Source of the DNA: UBA6382 sp963617965
Lineage (GTDB): Bacteria; Bacteroidota; Bacteroidia; Bacteroidales; Bacteroidaceae
DNA: 64,000 nt
Direction of reading: 5' to 3'
Assembly: GCA_963617965.1 (NCBI GenBank)
Contig: CAVEQO010000002.1
Coordinates: 27,604 to 91,603 of the forward strand
The notes beneath the pieces were generated by a model, which had not been told where the DNA came from, did not search any database, and was given only the letters and a program-made list of their open reading frames with translations. Shown here one piece after another: positions 34,483 to 42,892 of this stretch. A program made the translations under genes and the position numbers. How positions within the stretch are numbered: the first letter of the stretch is position 1; each line of letters begins with the position of its first letter.

Positions 34483-34518
34483 AAATGGTTACTTTTCTAT
34501 TCTATGTATCATAAACAG
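34483..34518 (+). repeat. Duplicated intergenic segment, copy 2
   Basis: Second copy of the segment at 33557-33592. It is followed within 17 bases by the leader element, copy D. Confidence 0.75.
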
Positions 34519-34534
34519 ACAAAATAACAAATTT

Positions 34535-34561
34535 AGAAGTTGTGCCCGACACGGATTAGGG
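34535..34561 (+). repeat. Shared 27-base leader element, copy D
   Basis: AAGTTGTGCCCGACACGGAT then TAGGG, ending 9 bases before ATG at 34571. Confidence 0.75.
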
Positions 34562-34570
34562 AATTAAATT

Positions 34571-35017
34571 ATGAAAACAAGAAATCTTATGATTGGATTT
34601 ACATGTATCGCTATTGTCTTGACTGGTTGTGAATCAAAAAAACATAATAGTCATAACACTGATATTGATGTGGTATCTGTTGATGAGGAAAATTCGTCAA
34701 ATGATGAATCTGAAGAGCCTAACAGTGTAAATGATGTTAGTGACATAAATTCATCAGGTACTTACTACTATCCTTCTGTTCCTGCAATGCAACAAAACAC
34801 GACAGAATACCAAGAGCGTCAGCCTCATGAGGAATATTGCAGAGCTTGTAACGGTACTGGAACTTGCCACGCATGTAATGGAACAGGACAACAGGTCAGT
34901 GCCATGAGTCTTGCTTCAGACGAAACTGTTTATAGAAATTGCAGAGCTTGCAATGGAACTGGAACTTGTGGTGGTTGCGGAGGTGACGGTAAAATCACAG
35001 AAGGTATTGATTATTAA
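34571..35017 (+). CDS. Lipoprotein with DnaJ-type zinc-finger repeats
   Basis: 148 residues. MKTRNLMIGFTCIAIVLTGC is a lipoprotein signal with lipobox LTGC. A Ser/Asn/Asp/Glu-rich spacer (about 25-75) leads to a double zinc-finger part: CRACNGTGTCHACNGTG and CRACNGTGTCGGCGGDG, four CxxC pairs in the CxxCxGxG pattern of the DnaJ central domain. As in the protein encoded at 25982 the repeats sit outside the cytoplasm, which is not where DnaJ works. Function unknown; the shared leader suggests common control. Confidence 0.75.
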   Translation: MKTRNLMIGFTCIAIVLTGCESKKHNSHNTDIDVVSVDEENSSNDESEEPNSVNDVSDINSSGTYYYPSVPAMQQNTTEYQERQPHEEYCRACNGTGTCHACNGTGQQVSAMSLASDETVYRNCRACNGTGTCGGCGGDGKITEGIDY

Positions 35018-35074
35018 TCAAAGAATAGAGATGGGAATTGTTGAATGTTTAAAAATTATATTTGGTCAGAATAA

Positions 35075-35102
35075 GACTAAACCCAACACAATTTAGGAGG
35101 GA
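35075..35102 (+). repeat. Shared leader element, degenerate copy E
   Basis: ACTAAACCCAACACAATTTA then GGAGGG. It keeps the CCC-ACACAA-TTAG core but lost the left arm; it ends 5 bases before ATG at 35108. Confidence 0.45.
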
Positions 35103-35107
35103 TTATT

Positions 35108-35563
35108 ATGAAGACTATTAGAAATACAGACAAAATACGTGTCCTCGGCGTAATATTTAAGGACATACACGAAGCTATAACCTATGCCCAGGAGGGAAAG
35201 CCTAAAGAAGGGGTTTATGTTGCTGTGATTTCAGAACGCTACCCTTGTTTCGACTCTCATGATTATGCCTATGAGCGTCGGCGTTATTGGAACATCATAT
35301 TTGCAAAATCGGAAGAGGAATTGAACTCGAAACTTGCAGAACTTGACAACACTGTTCATCATATCAATTTCTGCAAATACTCCGACGCACTTGCCCCTAT
35401 GGCATAATGGGGAGGCGACAGCCGTTATCAAGGTTATGGTACCGATGTGGAATTGACAGATGACATAGAGAGGGTCTTTACTTTGTCAAGTGTATTAAAA
35501 TCCCTAAGATACACAGTTCAACAGTGTGTTGGGAAGTTGAAGCGTAAGATTATGGGATATTGA
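35108..35563 (+). pseudogene. Hypothetical protein gene with an in-frame stop
   Basis: The frame gives 99 residues to a TAA at 35405-35407 (ending SDALAPMA), but the same frame continues as clearly coding sequence (WGGDSRYQGYGTDVELTDDI, then FTLSSVLKSLRY) to TGA at 35563. A single change of TAA to TAT or TAC would restore a 151-residue protein. The N-terminal part has an alpha-beta pattern with IRVLGVIFKDIHEAITYAQE. No family recognised. Last gene of the island before the chromosome resumes. Confidence 0.65.
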
Positions 35564-35653
35564 CCGATTTGGGTTGAAAACGTTTAGGACAACATTGGCA
35601 CCCACCAAAAAAAGGCATCGCACCGCCTGTCCGAACACAAGAGACGCATAAAA

Positions 35654-36412
35654 TCAGATGTCAGCCAACTCAAGCATGACGGGGCAATGGTCAGATCCGG
35701 TCACATCGCTGAGAATACGCGCATCACGGACATAAGGCCTCAGACGGTCGGAAACGAGGAAATAGTCTATACGCCATCCCACGTTCTTCTCGCGTGCCCT
35801 GAAACGGTATGACCACCAAGAATAGGCATCCCTGACATCAGGATAAAGCAAGCGGAAAGTGTCAGTGAAACCGCAGGCAAGCAGTTCCGTGAATTTCTGT
35901 CGCTCCTCGGAAGTGAATCCTGCATTCTTTGTGTTTGCCTTGGGATTTCTGAGATCTATCTCCGTGTGCGCCACATTCATGTCGCCACAGGCAATTACGG
36001 GCTTCCTCTTGTCAAGGGATGCAAGGTAATGCCGGAATTCGTCATCCCATTCCATACGGTAGTCCAGCCGCCGGAGCCCTTCTTGCGAATTGGGGGTGTA
36101 GACTGTCACGTAGTAGAACTTGTCGTATTCGAGTGTTATCACCCTGCCCTCGTGGTCATGAACATCTATTCCCAGTCCTGCCGCCACACTACGCGGTTCC
36201 ATGCGGCTGTATACGGCAGTGCCGCTATACCCCTTTTTGTCGGCATAGTTCCACCAGCTCCTGTAGCCGGCGAAGTCAAGATCAAGCTGCCCTTTCTGCA
36301 TCTTGGTTTCCTGCAAGGAGAACACATCGGCATCAAGCTGTCTGAACACGTCAGAAAAGCCCTTGTTCACACATGCTCTCAGCCCGTTTACATTCCATGA
36401 TACGAAACGCAT
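35654..36412 (-). CDS. xth: Exodeoxyribonuclease III / AP endonuclease
   Basis: Base-excision repair enzyme that cuts at abasic sites and degrades 3' ends. 252 residues: MRFVSWNVNGLRACVNKGF at the N-terminus, SLQETKMQKG with the metal-binding Glu, GYSGTAVYSR, VTVYTPNSQEG, CGDMNVAHTEIDL with the Asp-x-Asn pair, WRIDYFLVSDRL and the C-terminal GSDHCPVMLEL with the catalytic Asp-His. All expected residues are present. Single gene with its own promoter, first housekeeping gene on the right side of the island. Confidence 0.96.
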   Translation of the reverse strand: MRFVSWNVNGLRACVNKGFSDVFRQLDADVFSLQETKMQKGQLDLDFAGYRSWWNYADKKGYSGTAVYSRMEPRSVAAGLGIDVHDHEGRVITLEYDKFYYVTVYTPNSQEGLRRLDYRMEWDDEFRHYLASLDKRKPVIACGDMNVAHTEIDLRNPKANTKNAGFTSEERQKFTELLACGFTDTFRLLYPDVRDAYSWWSYRFRAREKNVGWRIDYFLVSDRLRPYVRDARILSDVTGSDHCPVMLELADI

Positions 36413-36440
36413 ATACTCTATTATTTTGGCTTTGTGAATG

Positions 36441-36469
36441 CAAAAGTATGGAAAGTTTAGCTAACTTTG
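36441..36469. promoter_or_regulatory. Divergent promoter pair, xth and the DUF1573-like gene
   Basis: Minus-strand TACTTTTG at 36441-36448 serves xth; plus-strand TAACTTTG at 36462-36469 serves the gene at 36499. Both fit TAnnTTTG and lie about 30 bases from their start codons. Confidence 0.55.
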
Positions 36470-36498
36470 CCCTATATACAAAGGAATATTGAAATCCA

Positions 36499-37593
36499 AT
36501 GAATTTCTTCCCTTCATACAAAACAGTCTGCCTCTTGATGCTCCTGTGTTGCCCGGCAGTCCTCACGGCCCAGTTCAGCACCGACAGAAAAACGATAAGT
36601 CTGGGCAATGTGGAACTGTACTCGGACATCCACACCACTTTCAACCTTAAGAACAACTCCGGATCCGATGTTGTCATTACCAAAGTCACAACATCCAACT
36701 CGCAGATTGCGGCAACCTGCGGCAATACGGCACTGGCTGCCGGAAAACAGACAACAGTCACCGTGAGCGGCAAAGCGACAACGGCAGGCCGCTTCACCTA
36801 TGCGGTATATGTCCATACAAACCGTAGCGGTACCCCTTTCCGTCTCCTGGTCAAAGGGCGTTCTGTCCTTGATATCACCTCGTGCGCAAAGGACACCGGC
36901 AAAGAGCAGTCCGATGCATTCGTGGTAATGTTTGACAACCTGTCTTTCAGCACAGACAACATTGAATTTGACTATGTCAACGACGGTGATATCGTTTCCA
37001 AGACAATCTATGTGACCAACGAAGGCGACACGGAGTGTGAGCCGAATCTCTTGATGCTGCCAAAATACCTCAGTGTGAAAGCATTGCCGAAAAAGCTCAA
37101 GCCAGGAGGGAGCGGACGGCTGGTGGTCACGCTTGAAAGCCGACTGCTCGAACACCGCATGGGGCTTACCCAGAATACAGTGTACGCAAGCAGTTTCAGC
37201 GGACAGAAAGTGGCCAAGAGCAATGCCATACCTGTCTCTATAGTACTTTTCGACACCACTTCCGTTGTCAGTTCCGCCGATGCCCCGTCAATCCGGTTGG
37301 AGACGGAGCAACTCGTTCTCCCGACAACGAAGAAGAAGAAAGCAAAGGGTGAACTGACCATAGTCAACAATGGCAAATCCAATCTTAAGATACGTTCTCT
37401 GCAGACTTTCCATCCGGCAGTCAATGTGGAACTACCCAAAACAGACCTCTCGCCCGGCGAAACGATGACACTCAAGGTAGCCGTGATAAGGAAATACCTT
37501 GATATGTCAAGCGCAAGCCACCGCATACTCATGATTACCAACGACTACAGGAAACCAGTAGTTCTGGTGACGGTAAAAAGCAAGTTCAAATAA
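36499..37593 (+). CDS. Exported protein with DUF1573-like Ig repeats
   Basis: 364 residues with a signal peptide (MNFFPSYKTVCLLMLLCCPAVLTAQ). The mature part is three Ig-like beta domains. The first and last have the DUF1573-type pattern: KTISLGNVELYSDIHTTFNL with NNSGSDVVITKVTTS, and GELTIVNNGKSNLKIRSLQT with LSPGETMTLKVAV. Such proteins are common and uncharacterised in Bacteroidetes and probably sit in the envelope. The 12-base gap to meaB suggests one transcript, though no functional link is evident. Confidence 0.75.
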   Translation: MNFFPSYKTVCLLMLLCCPAVLTAQFSTDRKTISLGNVELYSDIHTTFNLKNNSGSDVVITKVTTSNSQIAATCGNTALAAGKQTTVTVSGKATTAGRFTYAVYVHTNRSGTPFRLLVKGRSVLDITSCAKDTGKEQSDAFVVMFDNLSFSTDNIEFDYVNDGDIVSKTIYVTNEGDTECEPNLLMLPKYLSVKALPKKLKPGGSGRLVVTLESRLLEHRMGLTQNTVYASSFSGQKVAKSNAIPVSIVLFDTTSVVSSADAPSIRLETEQLVLPTTKKKKAKGELTIVNNGKSNLKIRSLQTFHPAVNVELPKTDLSPGETMTLKVAVIRKYLDMSSASHRILMITNDYRKPVVLVTVKSKFK

Positions 37594-37605
37594 ACCCCAC
37601 CGACA

Positions 37606-38718
37606 ATGCACCATCCGGAAAACGACGCAGAATACCAAGGGCTCAGAGTGGAAACCAGTCCTGACAATCCCGGAGTGATAAACCCGTATCTCGCCGCCCG
37701 CCCGCGCACCCGCAAGCGCAGTCTCAGTGTCAATGAATACGTTGACGGTATCCTGCAAGGAAACGTCACCATCCTTTCACGGGCTGTTACGCTGCTTGAA
37801 AGCACACGACCCGAACATCAGGATATGGCACAGCAGATCATAGAAAAATGTCTCCCCTACTCCGGCAATTCCGTAAGGATAGGTATCAGCGGAGTCCCCG
37901 GCGCAGGCAAAAGCACCTCGATAGACGAATTTGGAATCCATGTGCTCAACACGCGCGGCGGCAAACTGGCCGTTCTGGCCATTGACCCAACATCCGAACG
38001 CACCAAGGGCTCCATCCTCGGCGACAAGACGCGCATGGAGAAACTGGCCGTGCATCCCAAGTCTTTCATACGCCCCAGCCCGAGTAGCGGCTCCCTGGGT
38101 GGGGTGGCACGCAAGACGCGCGAAACGATAGTCCTCTGCGAGGCGGCGGGCTACAACACTATTTTCATAGAAACTGTCGGTGTAGGCCAAAGCGAAACTG
38201 CCTGTCACTCCATGGTCGACTTTTTCCTGCTTATCCAAGTGGCGGGCACAGGCGATGAACTGCAGGGCATCAAGCGCGGCATAATGGAAATGGCAGACGG
38301 CATAGCTATCAACAAGTGTGACGGCGACAACGTGGAACGATGCAAGGTGGCTGCGGGCTACTATTCGAACGCCCTGCAACTGTTTCCGCTGCCGGAGAGC
38401 GGGCTGATGCCCAAAGTCCTGACATATTCGGGCTTCTACGGTTACGGCATCAAGGAACTGTGGGACAGCATCTTTGAATACCTTGACAGCGTCAAGGCAA
38501 ACGGCTATTTCAGTCGGAGGCGGCGACAGCAGAACCTCTATTGGATGTACGAGACCATTGACGAAAGGCTGCGCACCGGTTTCTACAAAGATCCGGACAT
38601 CAGCACAATGCTGCACCGTGCCGAAAGCAATATAGAGAACGGCAAACAGACCTCTTTCGTCGCCGCCCAGTCTCTCCTTGACTTTTACTTCGGAAAACTG
38701 AAAAAAACAGCACAGTAG
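37606..38718 (+). CDS. meaB: MeaB/ArgK-type G3E GTPase
   Basis: GTPase chaperone of methylmalonyl-CoA mutase that loads and protects the B12 cofactor. 370 residues: RIGISGVPGAGKST (P-loop), AIDPTSERTKGSILGDKTRM, FIRPSPSSGSLGGVARKTRE (shown in part), FIETVGVGQSE and the base motif NKCDGDN. C-terminal helices (about 300-365) form the dimer arm. Together with the sodium-pumping decarboxylase at the window start it fits succinate-propionate metabolism, though the mutase genes are not in view. Confidence 0.93.
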   Translation: MHHPENDAEYQGLRVETSPDNPGVINPYLAARPRTRKRSLSVNEYVDGILQGNVTILSRAVTLLESTRPEHQDMAQQIIEKCLPYSGNSVRIGISGVPGAGKSTSIDEFGIHVLNTRGGKLAVLAIDPTSERTKGSILGDKTRMEKLAVHPKSFIRPSPSSGSLGGVARKTRETIVLCEAAGYNTIFIETVGVGQSETACHSMVDFFLLIQVAGTGDELQGIKRGIMEMADGIAINKCDGDNVERCKVAAGYYSNALQLFPLPESGLMPKVLTYSGFYGYGIKELWDSIFEYLDSVKANGYFSRRRRQQNLYWMYETIDERLRTGFYKDPDISTMLHRAESNIENGKQTSFVAAQSLLDFYFGKLKKTAQ

Positions 38719-38778
38719 TTCTGCAACAGCACGACATGGCGGCTGCAACAAGACGGAAGTGCATATCTGCACATCTGG

Positions 38779-38825
38779 CAGTACGGCCCCGGAAAAGCGC
38801 GAAGCGTTTTTCCGGGGCCGTACTG
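38779..38825. terminator. Bidirectional hairpin terminator between meaB and cysK
   Basis: Perfect 18-base arms at 38779-38796 and 38808-38825 around an 11-base loop; G/C-rich, between convergent genes. Confidence 0.8.
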
Positions 38826-38841
38826 TCTGGAGGGGCAATAA

Positions 38842-39792
38842 TCACAAAGGATAGTTCTCAAAGTCATACAGCACGGTGGACAAATACCGCTCGCCTGTAT
38901 CGGGCAGGATGGCGACAATCGTCTTGCCCTCGTTTTCAGGGCGCATGGCCAGCTTGCGCGCCGCCGCAACAGATGCTCCGGATGAAATACCCACAAGCAG
39001 TCCCTCGGTAGCGGCAAGCTGCCGGCTTGTAAGTATCGCGTCATCGTTGTCTATGGTAATCACTTCGTCAACCACTGCACTGTTGTAGGTCTTCGGCACG
39101 AATCCGGCACCGATGCCCTGTATCTTGTGCGCCCCCGGAGCCCCTCCGGAGAGTACGGGAGAAGATGCCGGTTCGGCGGCAACCACCTTGATGTCTGGAT
39201 TTAGTTCTTTCAGTTTCAGACCTGCGCCGCTGACGGTCCCCCCTGTTCCTACACCGCCCACGAGAATGTCAACCTTGCCGCCGGTGTCACGCCATATCTC
39301 CTCACCCGTGGTGTTGTAGTGCGCCCTTGGGTTGGCCGGGTTCTCAAACTGCTGCAGTATTACTGCACCGGGTATTTCCGCTTTCAACTCGTTTGCGCGG
39401 GCAATGGCGCCCTTCATGCCGTCCTTGCCCGGAGTGAGCACCACCCTTGCACCATAGGCTTTGACAAGGTTGCGGCGTTCCACGGACATCGTGTCGGGCA
39501 TGGTAAGGATAAGCTTGTAACCTCTCACTGCGCTCACAAATGCCAGCCCCACACCGGTGTTGCCCGAAGTCGGCTCTATAATTGTTGCTCCAGGAGTGAG
39601 GACACCTGACTTTTCGGCTTCGTCAATCATGTTGAGGGCGACCCTGTCCTTTACGCTTCCGGCAGGATTGAAATATTCCAGTTTCCCAACGATTTTCGCT
39701 TTTATCCCGTTCTGCGCCGCACTGTAGGCAGCCAGTTCAAGCAACGGGGTGTTTCCCACAAGTTCTGTAAGTTTGTTTGCTGTCTTTGCCAT
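38842..39792 (-). CDS. cysK: Cysteine synthase A (O-acetylserine sulfhydrylase)
   Basis: PLP enzyme making cysteine from O-acetylserine and sulfide. 316 residues: LVGNTPLLEL, NPAGSVKDRVALNMI with the PLP lysine, EPTSGNTGVGLAFV, the GVGTGGTVSGAG phosphate loop, and GISSGASVAAA near the C-terminus. Begins 60 bases downstream of metY on the same strand, so sulfur assimilation genes may share a transcript, with the Lrp-type regulator divergent beside them. Confidence 0.96.
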   Translation of the reverse strand: MAKTANKLTELVGNTPLLELAAYSAAQNGIKAKIVGKLEYFNPAGSVKDRVALNMIDEAEKSGVLTPGATIIEPTSGNTGVGLAFVSAVRGYKLILTMPDTMSVERRNLVKAYGARVVLTPGKDGMKGAIARANELKAEIPGAVILQQFENPANPRAHYNTTGEEIWRDTGGKVDILVGGVGTGGTVSGAGLKLKELNPDIKVVAAEPASSPVLSGGAPGAHKIQGIGAGFVPKTYNSAVVDEVITIDNDDAILTSRQLAATEGLLVGISSGASVAAARKLAMRPENEGKTIVAILPDTGERYLSTVLYDFENYPL

Positions 39793-39851
39793 GACTGTAA
39801 TGGTTTTAGGAATTTCTTTTTGTTCGGTGTCTGTAAATCACGACTGTAAAG

Positions 39852-41141
39852 TTATTGAATTTTTTCAAAAGCCTGTCCGAGATCGGCAATAATATCATCA
39901 ATGTGTTCCACGCCGATTGACAGACGCACGGTTGAGGGCGTGATATGCTGCTGTGCCAGTTCTTCGGGACTCAGCTGCGAGTGCGTCGTAGTATATGGAT
40001 GTATCACGAGGCTCTTGACATCGGCCACGTTGGCGAGTAGCGAGAATATCTTGAGTGAATCAATAAACTTCCATGCGTCTTCACGGGTACCGTTGATTTC
40101 AAACGTGAAAATCGAAGCTCCGCCGTTGGGAAAATACTTCCTGTACAGGGCATGGTCAGGATGGTCAGGCAGCGACGGGTGTGACACGCTCTTTACCTTC
40201 GGATGCCCGGAAAGCCACTCCACCACTTTCAGAGCATTCTGCACATGACGCTCCATACGCAGTGGGAGGGACTCCACACCCTGCAACAGAATCCATGCAT
40301 TGAACGGACTGATGGTGGCACCGGTGTCGCGCAGCAGCACCGCGCGAATGCGCGTGACAAAGGCTGCCGCCCCTGCCACATCGGCAAACACCGCCCCGTG
40401 ATAGGAAGGGTCGGGCTTTGCTAACGTGGGATATTTGTCGGCGTTGGCCTTGAAGTCAAAGTGCCCGGCATCTACAATCACCCCACCCAGACTCGAACCG
40501 TGGCCTCCTATGAATTTGGTGGCGGAATGGACTACAATGTCTGCCCCGTACTCTATGGGGCGCACCAGTATCGGGGCGAAAGTGTTGTCAACTATGAGCA
40601 GTGTATTGTGGCGATGGGCGATAGCGGCAATGGCGGCGATGTCAGCAACATCGGAATTGGGATTCCCCAGTGTTTCAATGTATACAGCCTTGGTATTGGG
40701 CTTTATCGCAGCCTCTATGGCCTTGAGATCCCTTAGGTTTACGATATCGTAGCTGACGCCCTGGGTTGAAAGGGTATGGGTAATCAGATTGTAGGTGCCC
40801 CCGTACAGGTTGTCGGCGGCAACGATGTGGTCTCCGTTGGAAGCGATATTCTGCAGGGCATAGGTTACCGCAGCCGCCCCGGAGGCTACAGCCAGACCGG
40901 CCACGCCACCCTCAAGGGCGGCCACACGGTCTTCAAAAACGGCTTGGGTGGAATTGGTGAGACGCCCGTAGATGTTTCCCGCATCGCGAAGCCCGAAGCG
41001 GTCGGAGGCATGACGGGAATTACGGAACACATAGGATGTGGTCTGGTAGATAGGCACCGCACGGGCATCCGATGCCGGGTCTGCGGTTTCCTGGCCTACA
41101 TGGAGAGCCAAAGTCTCAAGATGCAATTTTCTTTCTGCCAT
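39852..41141 (-). CDS. metY: O-acetylhomoserine aminocarboxypropyltransferase
   Basis: PLP enzyme of the Cys/Met metabolism family that forms homocysteine from O-acetylhomoserine and sulfide. The start at MAERKLHLETLALHVGQ gives 429 residues; the longer open frame upstream is not family-like. Visible motifs are PIYQTTSYVF, FEDRVAALEGGVAGLAVASG, VYIETLGNPNSDVADI, VDNTFAPILVRPIEYGADIV, and the PLP lysine in HSATKFIGGHGSSLGG. The length and the long C-terminal part favour MetY over the shorter gamma-lyases. Confidence 0.92.
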   Translation of the reverse strand: MAERKLHLETLALHVGQETADPASDARAVPIYQTTSYVFRNSRHASDRFGLRDAGNIYGRLTNSTQAVFEDRVAALEGGVAGLAVASGAAAVTYALQNIASNGDHIVAADNLYGGTYNLITHTLSTQGVSYDIVNLRDLKAIEAAIKPNTKAVYIETLGNPNSDVADIAAIAAIAHRHNTLLIVDNTFAPILVRPIEYGADIVVHSATKFIGGHGSSLGGVIVDAGHFDFKANADKYPTLAKPDPSYHGAVFADVAGAAAFVTRIRAVLLRDTGATISPFNAWILLQGVESLPLRMERHVQNALKVVEWLSGHPKVKSVSHPSLPDHPDHALYRKYFPNGGASIFTFEINGTREDAWKFIDSLKIFSLLANVADVKSLVIHPYTTTHSQLSPEELAQQHITPSTVRLSIGVEHIDDIIADLGQAFEKIQ

Positions 41142-41187
41142 AGTAGTGTTTTTAGAGTGTTTGCAATCGTTGTTTGTTTTTCTGCTG

Positions 41188-41254
41188 CAAAGGTATAACT
41201 CTGCACAATTACCCACAAGTTCCTTTGAAAAATTGGAAAAACTCCCTATTTTTG
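41188..41254. promoter_or_regulatory. Divergent promoter pair, metY and lrp-type gene
   Basis: For lrp: TTTG at 41224-41227 and TATTTTTG at 41247-41254, spacing 19, a textbook Bacteroidetes promoter. For metY: minus-strand TACCTTTG at 41188-41195, 46 bases before its start. An Lrp-type protein could control both from here. Confidence 0.65.
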
Positions 41255-41292
41255 CCTTATAAAACAGAATATAATTCCAAAACCAGCTTAAC

Positions 41293-41772
41293 ATGAGTCA
41301 CAAAACAGAACCATACAAACTGGACGACAAAGACGCACTCCTGCTGAGAGCCTTGCAGCAGAACGCCCGACTGACCAACAAGGAGCTTGCAGCCAAAGCG
41401 CACCTGTCCACGACTCCGACATTCGAACGGGTACGCCGTCTTGAGCAACTCGGCTTCATCAGGCAATACGCCACGATTCTCGATGCCGGGAAACTCAACA
41501 AAGGATTTGCTGTGTTCTGCAGCATAAAGCTGAAGACCATCAACAGCGAAAAAGCCCGGGAATTCACAGAACTGGTCAACGGCGTACCGGAGGTAACCGA
41601 ATGTTACAACATTTCCGGCAAGTTCGACTATCTGCTGCGCATACAGTCGCCCGACATGAAACACTACCAGCAATTTCTCCTGAACGTCATAGGTCATTTT
41701 GAAAACATTGCCAACCTCGAAAGCACGTTCGTGATGGAGGAAATCAAACATGACTACAGCGTAAGCGTGTAG
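41293..41772 (+). CDS. Lrp/AsnC-family transcriptional regulator
   Basis: 159 residues. N-terminal helix-turn-helix: LDDKDALLLRALQQNARLTN, then KELAAKAHLSTTPTFERVRR and LEQLGFIRQYATILD. The C-terminal RAM ligand-binding domain has GVPEVTECYNISGKFDYLLR and a final beta strand. Divergent from metY-cysK, so control of sulfur amino acid synthesis is likely, but this is inferred from position. Confidence 0.92.
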   Translation: MSHKTEPYKLDDKDALLLRALQQNARLTNKELAAKAHLSTTPTFERVRRLEQLGFIRQYATILDAGKLNKGFAVFCSIKLKTINSEKAREFTELVNGVPEVTECYNISGKFDYLLRIQSPDMKHYQQFLLNVIGHFENIANLESTFVMEEIKHDYSVSV

Positions 41773-41833
41773 CTCACTTAATCAGCGTAATCTGCCGGTT
41801 ATATTTACATTTGTTTGTATCTTCGCAACAGTT

Positions 41834-42829
41834 ATGAAATATTCCGTAATAATCCCGGTCTACAACAGGCCTGAAGAGGTCAGCGAACTTTTGGAAAGCA
41901 TTGTCAGGCAGCAACGCCCGATTGGCGACATTGAGGTCATCGTGGCGGAAGACGGCTCAACCGTCACATGCGAAGATATAGCAAAGCGCTATTCCGCAAG
42001 TCTCAACGTCCGGTATTTCGCCAAGCCCAATTCCGGTCCGGGTCTGACACGCAACTACGCTGCGGAAAGAGCCACGGGCGACTATCTTGTCATACTGGAT
42101 TCGGACACGGTGTTGCCTCCGGGATATTTTTCTGCCATTGACAAGGAACTCGCCTCGCAGGATACCGATGCTTTCGGCGGTCCCGACAGGGCGCACAAAG
42201 ATTTCAGCACCATACAGAAAGCCATCAACTACGGCATGACCTCGTTTTTCACTACAGGCGGAATCAGGGGAGGCAAGAAGAAAATGGACAAATTCTATCC
42301 CCGTTCGTTCAACATGGGGGTGAAACGCAGTGTCTACCGGGCTCTCGGAGGATTCAGCGAGATGAGGTTTGGCGAAGACATTGACCTGAGCATCCGTATC
42401 TTCAAGAACAATTACAGCTGTCGCCTGTTCCCCGATGCTTGGGTGTGGCACAAGCGGCGCACCGATTTCCGGAAATTCTTCAAGCAGGTACACAATTCCG
42501 GCATCGCGCGCATACATCTGGAAATGCGCCATCCGGGAAGCATGAAACCCGTACATGCGCTCCCCGCCGTTTTCACCGTGGGAACAGCGGCATTGCTGAC
42601 GGGAGAAATCTGGTGCGTGTGGAGCATTGTGCCCCTCGTTGCCTATGCACTGCTCATAATGGCCGACGCAAGCGTAAAGGAGCGCAGCTTCAAAGTGGGT
42701 CTGGTGGCCGTAGCGGCGTCTTATGTCCAGCTGTTGGGATACGGCACGGGATTTCTGCGCGCATTCTGGAAACGGGTTGTTCTCAGAAAGGGCGAATTCA
42801 GTGCCTACGGCAAGACCTTCTATGAGTAG
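41834..42829 (+). CDS. Family 2 glycosyltransferase, membrane-associated
   Basis: 331 residues. GT-A fold: MKYSVIIPVYNRPEEV, VIVAEDGST, GPGLTRNYAAERATGDYLVI and the DSDTVLPP metal motif; then RSFNMGVKRSVYRALGGF and the acceptor-site FGEDIDLSIRI. Three hydrophobic stretches (about 240-310) anchor it in the inner membrane. Donor and acceptor sugars unknown. Ends 63 bases before radC, which has its own promoter. Confidence 0.88.
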   Translation: MKYSVIIPVYNRPEEVSELLESIVRQQRPIGDIEVIVAEDGSTVTCEDIAKRYSASLNVRYFAKPNSGPGLTRNYAAERATGDYLVILDSDTVLPPGYFSAIDKELASQDTDAFGGPDRAHKDFSTIQKAINYGMTSFFTTGGIRGGKKKMDKFYPRSFNMGVKRSVYRALGGFSEMRFGEDIDLSIRIFKNNYSCRLFPDAWVWHKRRTDFRKFFKQVHNSGIARIHLEMRHPGSMKPVHALPAVFTVGTAALLTGEIWCVWSIVPLVAYALLIMADASVKERSFKVGLVAVAASYVQLLGYGTGFLRAFWKRVVLRKGEFSAYGKTFYE

Positions 42830-42875
42830 GTTGGAAAAACACGCCACCCATAACCGAAAGGACAAGGATATTCCG

Positions 42876-42883
42876 TAATTTTG
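42876..42883 (+). promoter_or_regulatory. Promoter -7 element for radC
   Basis: TAATTTTG fits TAnnTTTG, 9 bases before the radC ATG at 42893, implying a very short leader. Confidence 0.45.
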
Positions 42884-42892
42884 GCTTCGATT

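Noticed and set aside
22321..35563. Treating all frameshifts as sequencing errors
   Set aside because: Two of the four shifts lie at homopolymer runs, so error is possible, but the long housekeeping stretches show no such breaks and the nonsense codon at 35405 is not of that type. Left open as decay or variation.
11785..35598. Inverted 13-base near-match flanking the island (11785-11797 and 35586-35598)
   Set aside because: One mismatch, short, and in intergenic A+T-rich sequence; such a match is expected by chance in this length.
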